NCBI GenBank assembly: GCA_027008665.1
Contig: JALVEA010000417.1
Location: forward strand, 1 to 21,844
From: Thiotrichaceae bacterium
GTDB lineage: Bacteria; Pseudomonadota; Gammaproteobacteria; Thiotrichales; Thiotrichaceae
Length of the DNA: 21,844 bases
Direction of reading: 5' to 3'
Below, in pieces: positions 16,254 to 21,844 of the stretch. The position numbers and the translations under genes are program-made. The notes beneath the pieces were generated by a model. It had not been told where the DNA came from and did not search any database. It saw only the letters and a program-made list of their open reading frames with translations. The stretch's first letter is position 1, and each line of letters opens with the position of its first letter.

Positions 16254-18205
16254 TAGAAAATAATTCCCCAGAAAATAATTACCCTAATGCACAAATCCAA
16301 ACTGCCCCACGTTTTTCATTGATTTGGATTATCCCCATTACCGCCGCATTAATTGCAGGTTGGCTTGTTTTTAAATATTACAATGAACGGGGTACAATGA
16401 TCACTATTACCTTTGAAAAAGCATCGGGTATTGTGGAGAAAAAAACCTCTATTCGCTATAAGGATATAGAAGTTGGTCGGGTAAAAAAACTGAGTTTTAC
16501 CTCCGATTTAAAAAAAGTCAAAGTCACCGCTGAAATCTTTCCAGAAATGTCAGCCTATCTAGGCAGGAAAACCCGTTTTTGGGTAGAGCGACCGCGTTTA
16601 ACCTTTCAGGGGGTAAGTGGTTTAAATACTTTATTATCAGGGGTGCATATTGGTATTGACCCCGGTGAAAAAAGTGCGGCAAAAGAAGTCTATGAAGGTT
16701 TGGCTGTGCCGCCGATTATTACTGCTGATGCGAAAGGTAGTTTAATTATTTTACATAGTAGCAATCTTGGTTCATTAAATATTGGTTCACCCGTTTATTA
16801 CCATAAAATACACGTTGGAGAAGTCACAGGGTACGAGTTAAATGATGATAGCGGTAGTGTCAATATTTCCATTTATGTTCATGCACCTTACGATAAAAAA
16901 ATAAAAAGCAATAGTCGCTTCTGGAATGCCAGCGGTATGGATATGAATTTAACCACATCAGGTGTCTCAGTACGTGTTGAATCTTTTATGTCTCTTCTTT
17001 TAGGTGGAATTGCGTTTGAAACCCCTTTAGATAAAGTTGGCTACACATTGAATGGTAAAACCAGTTTTAAACTCTATGACTCTTATAAACTAGCCAATGA
17101 CGATACAGAGCGTTTAGAAAAATTATTTTATGTGATGTATTTTGATGACTCTTTGCATGGTTTAAGCCCTGGCTCAGTGATTGAATACGGCGGAGTAAGG
17201 GTCGGCAAAGTTGAAACTATTTTATTGGAAAAAATGCAAAATAATACCCAGATAAAAACGCTGGTTAAAGTATCTCTTTATATTGATAAATTCTCTGATA
17301 AAAAACAACGAGAAGAAGCAGAAACCACATTACAAAATCTAGTCACTAATGGCTTGAAAGCACAGCTTACTGTGGATAGCCTTATTACAGGAGCACAGTA
17401 TATTTCTTTAAATATGCCCAAAAAATCATTGCATCAGCAAAAAGAAAAACATGTCTATGCTTTATTACCGACAGAAATTTATGAACCTGCTGTTTTTCCA
17501 ACCACATCTTCATTAACTTCATTGCTTAATTTTGATGCCAGTGAAATTACCGCAGAATTAAATAAGGCAATCTCTAGTGTGACTGCATTATTGAATTCAC
17601 AAGACGTAAAGAAAACACTAAAAGGTTTAGCAAACACCTCAGAGAGTATTGCTAAAATCACCCAACAACTCGATCAAAAAGGTTTCTCAGGTGAGCTGGT
17701 CAAAACATTATTAAAAGCACAAAAAACAGCGAATGATCTGAGCCGTTTATTAGCCAGTACAGAAAAAAATATTGATGCCCTGCAAAAAGAGAGTAGTACT
17801 ACATTAAAAACCCTTAGCAATGTAAGTAATAAACTGCAAAAGGATATCAGTGTTTCATTGCATACTTTTAATAATGTCACTAATAAATTACAAAAAGATG
17901 CCAGTGTTTCAATGCGTACTTTCAATAATGTGAGTAATAAATTACAAAAAGATGCCAGTGTTTCAATGCGTACCTTTAATAATGTGAGTAATAAACTACA
18001 ACAAGATATGAGAAAAACCTTAAATCATATTGATAGAGCAACATTAACACTTAACAAAGGACTTAAATCAACACTGAGTGAGGACTCTGCATTGCAATAT
18101 AGACTACAACAATTAATTAATGATTTAGGGAAAGCCTCTAACTCCTTTTCTGTTCTAGCCGACACCATTCAACGCAAGCCTAACTCCGTTATCTTTGGAA
18201 AATAA
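16250..18205 (+). CDS. pqiB: PqiB, MCE-domain intermembrane lipid transport protein
   Basis: A 651-residue protein, about 100 longer than E. coli PqiB (546). One TM helix (about 23-43) anchors it in the inner membrane. Three MCE domains follow at roughly 46-140, 161-262 and 291-390. GIVEKKTSIRYKDIEVGRVKKL, LNIGSPVYYHKIHVGEV and LSPGSVIEYGGVRVGKVE are the conserved strand-loop of each. In E. coli, PqiB hexamers stack the MCE rings and continue as a coiled-coil needle to the outer membrane. Here residues about 424-640 are predicted helical and contain a repeat of 18 residues (see the repeat entry), which accounts for much of the extra length. It is coupled by ATGA to the upstream gene and sits two bases before pqiC. 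Lipid transport is known for the family; substrate here is unknown. Confidence 0.95.
   Translation: MIENNSPENNYPNAQIQTAPRFSLIWIIPITAALIAGWLVFKYYNERGTMITITFEKASGIVEKKTSIRYKDIEVGRVKKLSFTSDLKKVKVTAEIFPEMSAYLGRKTRFWVERPRLTFQGVSGLNTLLSGVHIGIDPGEKSAAKEVYEGLAVPPIITADAKGSLIILHSSNLGSLNIGSPVYYHKIHVGEVTGYELNDDSGSVNISIYVHAPYDKKIKSNSRFWNASGMDMNLTTSGVSVRVESFMSLLLGGIAFETPLDKVGYTLNGKTSFKLYDSYKLANDDTERLEKLFYVMYFDDSLHGLSPGSVIEYGGVRVGKVETILLEKMQNNTQIKTLVKVSLYIDKFSDKKQREEAETTLQNLVTNGLKAQLTVDSLITGAQYISLNMPKKSLHQQKEKHVYALLPTEIYEPAVFPTTSSLTSLLNFDASEITAELNKAISSVTALLNSQDVKKTLKGLANTSESIAKITQQLDQKGFSGELVKTLLKAQKTANDLSRLLASTEKNIDALQKESSTTLKTLSNVSNKLQKDISVSLHTFNNVTNKLQKDASVSMRTFNNVSNKLQKDASVSMRTFNNVSNKLQQDMRKTLNHIDRATLTLNKGLKSTLSEDSALQYRLQQLINDLGKASNSFSVLADTIQRKPNSVIFGK
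17762..18085 (+). repeat. 54-bp (18-residue) tandem repeat in the PqiB needle
   Basis: Units begin at 17762, 17816, 17870, 17924, 17978 and 18032, each exactly 54 bases, encoding residues about 505-612 of PqiB. The best-conserved unit reads NNVSNKLQKDASVSMRTF; units at 17870 and 17924 differ at only a few bases, while the first and last are degenerate (LQK..S..L.T and LNKGLKSTLSED keep the pattern). Eighteen residues is five turns of a helix at 3.6 residues per turn, so adding a unit lengthens a helix without changing its face. The near-identity of the central units points to recent duplication. Confidence 0.85.
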
Positions 18206-18207
18206 AT

Positions 18208-18822
18208 ATGAAATCACTTTCTGTATTTAGCGTTTTACTGATACTCTTTTCAATCTTTCTCAGTGCCTGTTCAAGCCTTATAGAAGGCGGTGCAGAAAGT
18301 GTTGTCCCCAATCTAGGTGGGACACGTTTTTACTCACTCTCCTCACTGCCCCCTGCAAATGCTAGTAATGCAAGCTTACGCCTTGGTGTCGGTCCGCTAC
18401 AAATCCCTAGACTCTTAAATCGACCACAAATCATCAGCCGTAAAAACAGCAATGAAATTAAAATGGCAGAAATGCATCAATGGGGAGGCTCTTATGAAGA
18501 AGAACTGATGCAGGTAATGACGGATAATTTATCCGTATTACTAAAAACGGATAATATTGAACAATATCCGTGGAAATTCTCTTTTAAACCCAACTATCAA
18601 ATCCGTATTAATATTGAACGATTCGATGGCGAAATAGGTAAAAGCGTGATTCTAAAAGCCCGTTGGCGTATCTTGAAAAATAATAAAGAGCTAATGGTAA
18701 AACAAGCCCTAATTAATACACCCGTTCAAGGTAAAAATTATGCAGATTATGTCAAAGCACAAAGCAAAGCATTAGAGACTTTTAGCCGTCAAATTGCAGC
18801 TAAAATTAAGCAACTTAAATAA
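18208..18822 (+). CDS. pqiC: PqiC, outer-membrane lipoprotein of the Pqi system
   Basis: A 204-residue lipoprotein of the PqiC/YmbA (ABC-transport auxiliary) family. The signal peptide ends in lipobox LSAC, with lipidated Cys at 21. The mature part starts with the family pattern FYSLSSLPP, then LRLGVGPLQIPRLLNRPQIISR, WGGSYEEELMQVMTDNLSVLL and the terminal helix ADYVKAQSKALETFSRQIAAKI. In E. coli PqiC sits in the outer membrane and contacts the tip of the PqiB needle. It is the last gene of the operon, two bases after pqiB, with GGAAAA overlapping the pqiB end as a likely ribosome site. The 37 bases to the convergent next gene contain no clear terminator. Confidence 0.9.
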   Translation: MKSLSVFSVLLILFSIFLSACSSLIEGGAESVVPNLGGTRFYSLSSLPPANASNASLRLGVGPLQIPRLLNRPQIISRKNSNEIKMAEMHQWGGSYEEELMQVMTDNLSVLLKTDNIEQYPWKFSFKPNYQIRINIERFDGEIGKSVILKARWRILKNNKELMVKQALINTPVQGKNYADYVKAQSKALETFSRQIAAKIKQLK

Positions 18823-18859
18823 GAGTAGTAGACAACTAGAGCCACTAATAATAAAAAAG

Positions 18860-19840
18860 TTAAACAGGCATAAGAAAAATATGATGTATACCTTGAGTCG
18901 CGGTTAAAATTAGATCTTTATTGACAGTCGTTCTTCCTATTTGAGCGCTCACACGGTATTTCCCCACGGGAAGATTAAATTGCCGAGTATTTACATTACT
19001 GACATGATTTCTATAATGACCATCGCGTTGTTTAATAGAAAAATTAACCGAAATAGGGCGTTTGCCCTTTTTTGTGAGCGCAGAAAGACGCATCACACCT
19101 GTTGCTTGCGGTGGGGTTGAAATAACAGAAGTTCCCGTATGATGAAAATCATGCTCCATCGCTTGTTGGTAAGCAAGGGCTTGAAGCCTACGTTGCATCA
19201 CATCCCTTACCAAGGTATCAAAAACCCGTTTTTGGGGAGTACCACGCCTTAATTCTGCGGAATGCACAAATAAAGTCGCTGAAAGCCCTGCATTATTTCT
19301 TTCATGAATATATTCATAAGCTCTTGAAACAGACACTAATGGCATAACAGGCGTATCTAAGGGATTATCCCCATTAACAGACCAAGCATGTCGAATACCG
19401 CGTGCAAACTTAATCCCAGCAAAATGAATCCCTCGCATAGGCCCTGCGCCTCTTCCATGATAAGACAAAATAACAGGGGTTTTCCTTGTTACACCTCGAA
19501 TAATGTCACTAATAATATGCAATGTTTTTTGTTGCTGTTGTTGACTCGCACCTTTGGGTAAAGGATGAACCCCTAGTGTTACCAAATGTGGTGCAAGACT
19601 ATAAATCAAACGTGCATTATTTCGATCAAATTCATAATCATTACTTGGATTGGTCGCTTGCATAAAAACGGTGACAGGAATACGTCTATCAGCAAGAAAT
19701 TTAACCACTTCATAAGTGCTACTAAGATCATGATCTCCTGCATGAATATGATCAATAGTAAACACAATTTTATCCAGTACAGGAGGATTTGCAGAAAAAC
19801 TATATCTTTTCTGTATATTTGAAAGTTGATACCTTGCCAT
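18860..19840 (-). CDS. NodB/polysaccharide-deacetylase-fold protein with C-terminal beta domain
   Basis: A 326-residue protein with no signal peptide, hence apparently cytoplasmic. Residues about 23-200 resemble the carbohydrate esterase 4/NodB barrel. KIVFTIDHIHAG (Asp30 in place of the TFDDG motif) is followed by STYEVVKFLADRRIPVTVFM, then VTLGVHPLPKG (His92 in the second-motif position), VILSYHGRGAGPMRGI (His128) and ATLFVHSAE (His193). The metal-binding and catalytic motifs are only partly canonical, so activity is uncertain. Residues about 245-326 form a beta-rich module ending LPVGKYRVSAQIGRTTVNK, like the carboxypeptidase-regulatory or PEGA-type sandwich domains. AAAGG, about six bases before the ATG, supports the start. 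It stands alone, convergent with pqiC. Substrate unknown; a role in glycan or polyamine-like deacetylation is only one option. Confidence 0.6.
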   Translation of the reverse strand: MARYQLSNIQKRYSFSANPPVLDKIVFTIDHIHAGDHDLSSTYEVVKFLADRRIPVTVFMQATNPSNDYEFDRNNARLIYSLAPHLVTLGVHPLPKGASQQQQQKTLHIISDIIRGVTRKTPVILSYHGRGAGPMRGIHFAGIKFARGIRHAWSVNGDNPLDTPVMPLVSVSRAYEYIHERNNAGLSATLFVHSAELRRGTPQKRVFDTLVRDVMQRRLQALAYQQAMEHDFHHTGTSVISTPPQATGVMRLSALTKKGKRPISVNFSIKQRDGHYRNHVSNVNTRQFNLPVGKYRVSAQIGRTTVNKDLILTATQGIHHIFLMPV

Positions 19841-20051
19841 AACACACCTTTATTAGAACTTTATTATTTAATGATATAACAATAACTTTAGTACCAAATT
19901 GGAATAAAAACAGAACTAAAGCACTTAATTTTAAAAAAAATGCAATTATTTTTAATTAGGCACTTTACCTAAAGCGAATCTGCATGTATTCTTCCCCCCT
20001 CTCAAATTTACGGCTGTTTTTTAACAGTTTAAAAAGAAGATAAATTGAGAA

Positions 20052-20143
20052 GGAGAAGTGGCCGAGAGGCTGAAGGCGCTCCCCTGCTAAGGGAGTATCT
20101 GGTTTATCCCGGATCGAGGGTTCGAATCCCTCCTTCTCCGCCA
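20052..20143 (+). tRNA. tRNA-Ser (GCT)
   Basis: A 92-base class II tRNA: acceptor GGAGAAG/CTTCTCC, anticodon arm CTCCC-CTGCTAA-GGGAG with anticodon GCT, long variable arm with ATCTGG/CCGGAT pairing, T arm GAGGG-TTCGAAT-CCCTC, discriminator G as required for serine, and encoded CCA. The 211 bases before it are AT-rich; no strong promoter could be assigned there. Confidence 0.97.
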
Positions 20144-20178
20144 AGATATAGTTCGTCATAGTCCGCGAACGTTCTAAG

Positions 20179-20202
20179 ACCCGCATTCTAGCGGGTTTTT
20201 TT
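20179..20202 (+). terminator. Intrinsic terminator of tRNA-Ser
   Basis: Stem ACCCGC (20179-20184) with GCGGGT (20191-20196), six-base loop ATTCTA, followed by an uninterrupted T tract to 20202. It lies 36 bases after the CCA of tRNA-Ser. Confidence 0.85.
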
Positions 20203-20295
20203 CGCTTATATCGTTCCTAGTAGTTCGTTGACAGTCAGGCAAATGTGGCGGTATTAATGACGGTATTGTGGAAATACTAAAAGGACGATACCACC

Positions 20296-20355
20296 ATGCT
20301 TACAATTAAAGCTATTAAGAATGCCTTCCCTAATACAAAAACAATACAGAGCGTT
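20296..20355 (+). pseudogene. Remnant of a tRNA-targeting tyrosine integrase (N-terminal fragment)
   Basis: An ATG preceded by AAGGA opens a 36-codon frame whose first residues, MLTIKAIKNAFPNTKTIQ, match the N-terminal arm-binding segment (DUF4102 type; usually MLTxxxIKNAKPK...) of P4-like integrases. Such genes normally continue for about 400 codons directly downstream of a tRNA. Here similarity ends after roughly 18 codons, where the frame runs into the terminator at 20356-20402 and stops at 20404. The bases before the ATG repeat CGGTATT twice (20249-20255, 20261-20267) and carry ATACCACC (20288-20295), as is usual upstream of these integrases. The position, 150 bases after tRNA-Ser, fits an old integration site whose element has been lost. 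Confidence 0.65.
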
Positions 20356-20402
20356 ACTCTAATAAAAAAGCCGAGAATAAATCTCGGCTTTTTTATTAGA
20401 GT
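20356..20402. terminator. Bidirectional terminator with a perfect 20-bp stem
   Basis: Arms 20356-20375 and 20383-20402 are exact reverse complements over 20 bases with a seven-base loop AATAAAT. The core GCCGAG/CTCGGC is flanked by A6 and T6, so it can end transcription on either strand. On the minus strand it starts 19 bases after the stop codon of the SoxK-like gene; on the plus strand it blocks read-through from tRNA-Ser and the integrase remnant. Confidence 0.9.
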
Positions 20403-20421
20403 ATAATTTTAAAGCGATATT

Positions 20422-20733
20422 CTAAAAGCGAGGACCAGCATTTTTAGCAACCTTTGCTTGTTCCTGTGCCGCTAAGCCTTGAAAAGTAAGTTTCTTAGCA
20501 ATTTTAAGTGCCTGATCTGCTTTGCCATCTTTAATAGCGGCACTAGCTTTTTTATACATTTTTCCCCAATCTCTCCACTCAAAACCTGCTTTTTTGGCTG
20601 CATCCGTTACTTTTTTAGCATCAGCAAGTGCTGCTTTTGCATCATCACCTGCAAAGGCAATTGATACAGTACCGAATGAAAGCGTAGCGATAATGAAAGC
20701 AGTAGCGAAAGATTTAGTTGAAATAAGTTTCAT
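20422..20733 (-). CDS. Small periplasmic SoxK-like (SoxXA-binding protein-like) protein
   Basis: A 103-residue exported protein with a clear Sec signal peptide ending near IAFA-28. The mature 75 residues are Ala/Lys-rich and helical, with ADAKKVTDAAKKAGFEWRDWGKMYKKASAAIKDGKADQALKIAKKLTFQGLAAQEQAK. The pattern EWRD....IK.A..A...G...KA..LA.KA..QG....QA is that of SoxK, the small protein that binds the SoxXA cytochrome in thiosulfate oxidation. No soxX or soxA lies in the window, and orphan relatives also occur in bacteria without Sox operons, so a Sox role is inference. A very strong Shine-Dalgarno (AGGAGG, seven bases from the ATG) and a dedicated strong terminator suggest high expression as a single-gene unit. 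Confidence 0.7.
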   Translation of the reverse strand: MKLISTKSFATAFIIATLSFGTVSIAFAGDDAKAALADAKKVTDAAKKAGFEWRDWGKMYKKASAAIKDGKADQALKIAKKLTFQGLAAQEQAKVAKNAGPRF

Positions 20734-20848
20734 AAAGACTCCTCCTAGAGAGATTTTAGTTTAGATATTGCTTGCAATGAGATAAAAATAGATTCGTTTT
20801 AATTATCAGCAAGCCGTTCGTTTTTATCACAGAATACATTGATAGCAG

Positions 20849-20877
20849 TTTACCCCGTCAAGGTCAATCACTATAAT
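20849..20877 (+). promoter_or_regulatory. Candidate sigma70 promoter far upstream of guaB
   Basis: TTTACC (20849-20854), a 17-base spacer, and a perfect TATAAT (20872-20877). It would give a guaB leader of about 365 bases, or serve a separate transcript within the non-coding region. Confidence 0.45.
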
Positions 20878-20949
20878 GAGTCGCTAATTTTTTAGATATT
20901 ACCACTTGGGTGTATTGCATAATGAGTCTAAAGAAATGCACCATAGCAG

Positions 20950-20965
20950 TAGGTAATTCTACCTA
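20950..20965. promoter_or_regulatory. 16-bp dyad TAGGTA-ATTC-TACCTA
   Basis: Perfect six-base inverted arms around a four-base centre, the size and form of a dimeric regulator site. It lies about 70 bases downstream of the promoter at 20849-20877 and 217 bases upstream of the SoxK-like start, so it could control either side. The regulator is not identifiable from sequence. Confidence 0.35.
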
Positions 20966-21191
20966 GTTAGGACCGAGAATTTAATGAGATGCGTCACTTG
21001 ACCTAGAATTTTTATTTTAGATTGAATGTTCCTAATAGTCGCATAGTTACCCTATGTAATGATTGATCACATTTAATATGGAATAACAAGATAAATTTAA
21101 GTTTCGTAGCATCTTGAGTCCTCGGTTCTAAGCATTTTAAAAACAGGAAGTATATTTTAAAATTCAAACACCTAGCAATGCTTTAAGTCCT

Positions 21192-21220
21192 TTGCTATAT
21201 ATTCCTTTTTCGATGCTAAT
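21192..21220 (+). promoter_or_regulatory. Candidate proximal guaB promoter
   Basis: TTGCTA (21192-21197), a 17-base spacer, and GCTAAT (21215-21220), each matching four of six consensus positions. It ends 30 bases before the guaB ATG, giving a normal leader length. Confidence 0.3.
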
Positions 21221-21250
21221 TATTCACCCCCCCAATTTTTAGGAGTTACT

Positions 21251-21844
21251 ATGAGAATTCTGGAAGAAGCACTGACATTTGATGATGTTTTGCTTGTACC
21301 AGCTCATTCTACCGTTTTACCAGCGGAAGTTGATTTGAGTACACCATTAACCAAGAAAATTACTTTAAATATACCCTTTTTATCCGCTGCAATGGATACC
21401 GTCACTGAAGCTAAATTAGCAATTGCCCTAGCTCAAGAAGGAGGCTTAGGCATTGTGCATAAAAATATGACCATTGATGCTCAGGCAAGCTTAATCGCTA
21501 AGGTCAAGCGGTTTGAAAATGGCATTATTCAAGACCCCATTACCATTACCCAAGATATGACCGTTGGTGAGGTGATGAAAATTACCAAAAGGCATAATAT
21601 TTCAGGTGTTCCCGTCGTCGATGGTGAATATTTAGTAGGCATTGTAACAGGGCGTGATCTACGCTTTGAAACCCATCTTGATCGCCCAGTCACCTCGGTA
21701 ATGACGGGGAAAGAGAAGCTGGTCACGGTAAAAGAAGGCGCTAGCAAGCAAGAAATAGAGGCATTATTACATCAGCATCGTATTGAAAAAGTGCTGGTTA
21801 TTAATGATGATTTTAAACTACGGGGGTTAATTACGGTTAAAGAT
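21251..21844 (+). CDS. guaB: Inosine-5'-monophosphate dehydrogenase GuaB (5' part, cut by window edge)
   Basis: Converts IMP to XMP with NAD+, the committed step of GTP synthesis, in the cytoplasm. The 198 codons present begin MRILEEALTFDDVLLVPAHSTVLPAEVDLST, the hallmark GuaB N-terminus. PFLSAAMDTVTEAKLAIALAQEGGLGIVHKNM (barrel start) follows. From about residue 95 the two CBS domains start with PITITQDMTVGEVM and continue through ISGVPVVDGEYLVGIVTGRDLRF and PVTSVMTGKEKLVTVKEG to the window edge. The catalytic Cys loop and the flap would be encoded beyond 21844. AGGAG at 21241-21245 lies five bases before the ATG. The reading frame is open to the last base. Confidence 0.98.
   Translation, partial: MRILEEALTFDDVLLVPAHSTVLPAEVDLSTPLTKKITLNIPFLSAAMDTVTEAKLAIALAQEGGLGIVHKNMTIDAQASLIAKVKRFENGIIQDPITITQDMTVGEVMKITKRHNISGVPVVDGEYLVGIVTGRDLRFETHLDRPVTSVMTGKEKLVTVKEGASKQEIEALLHQHRIEKVLVINDDFKLRGLITVKD

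Larger units (their letters stand above)
20765..21250. other. Non-coding region between the SoxK-like gene and guaB
   Basis: Nearly 490 bases with no gene that I can support on either strand. It holds the divergent promoter regions of the SoxK-like gene and guaB, a plus-strand sigma70-like promoter (20849-20877), and a 16-base dyad (20950-20965). There is also a possible long-range pairing between TAGGACCGAG (20968-20977) and CTCGGTTCTA (21121-21130, one G-U pair). A long guaB leader or a small RNA is possible. Confidence 0.5.

Noticed and set aside
17762..18085. CRISPR-like regular repeat
   Set aside because: The 54-base units are contiguous, in frame with PqiB and without spacers; this is a coding tandem repeat.
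19965..20186. A 73-residue minus-strand reading frame across tRNA-Ser
   Set aside because: Its EKEGFEPSIRDKPD.. peptide is the well-known artefact of translating the antisense strand of a tRNA gene; there is no ribosome site or coding pattern outside the tRNA.

Overview
The window is a chromosomal piece of an AT-rich gammaproteobacterium. The Rep helicase, PqiABC, MoeA/MoaB/MoaD and GuaB sequences all read as gammaproteobacterial. A SoxK-like periplasmic protein and a proteobacterial-type CbiM permease hint at a sulfur-oxidising or methylotrophic lifestyle, but the genus cannot be fixed from the sequence alone.

Layout: (i) 1-254, apparent right end of an IS200/IS605-type element whose tnpB would lie to the left of the window. 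(ii) 304-2322, rep helicase (minus), followed by a divergent orphan ClpP-like serine protease (2512-3180, plus). (iii) 3222-11230, a minus-strand copper/silver efflux operon, transcribed as small Cys-rich secreted protein > CusB > CusA > TolC-family protein > second TolC-family lipoprotein. (iv) 11514-12185, a stand-alone CbiM-like permease. (v) tRNA-Asn and tRNA-Val, then a fragment of a dispersed palindromic repeat. (vi) 12710-14868, minus-strand molybdenum cofactor genes moeA, moaB and moaD. (vii) 14926-18822, a divergent plus-strand pqi operon in which PqiA is split in two and PqiB has a long helical tail built from an 18-residue repeat. (viii) 18860-19840, a NodB-like deacetylase-fold protein with a C-terminal beta domain. 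(ix) tRNA-Ser(GCT) followed by the fossil start of a tyrosine integrase and a perfect 20-bp-stem terminator. (x) a SoxK-like small periplasmic protein, a roughly 0.5-kb non-coding stretch, and the 5' part of guaB running off the right edge.

The Cus proteins together form a tripartite pump that takes Cu(I)/Ag(I) across the envelope. The three methionines of the CusA metal site are conserved and the adaptor carries two metal-binding modules. The Pqi proteins form an inner-to-outer membrane lipid bridge. The Moa/Moe proteins provide the sulfur carrier, adenylylation and metal insertion steps of molybdopterin synthesis, with the other moa genes elsewhere.

Most of the window is ordinary housekeeping and envelope biology. 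No clearly new defence or biosynthetic system is visible. The items most worth a second look are the orphan ClpP-like protease, the expanded repeat in the PqiB needle, the twin outer-membrane components and Cys-rich leader protein of the cus operon, the integrase fossil at tRNA-Ser, and the non-coding region before guaB with its own promoter-like sequence.
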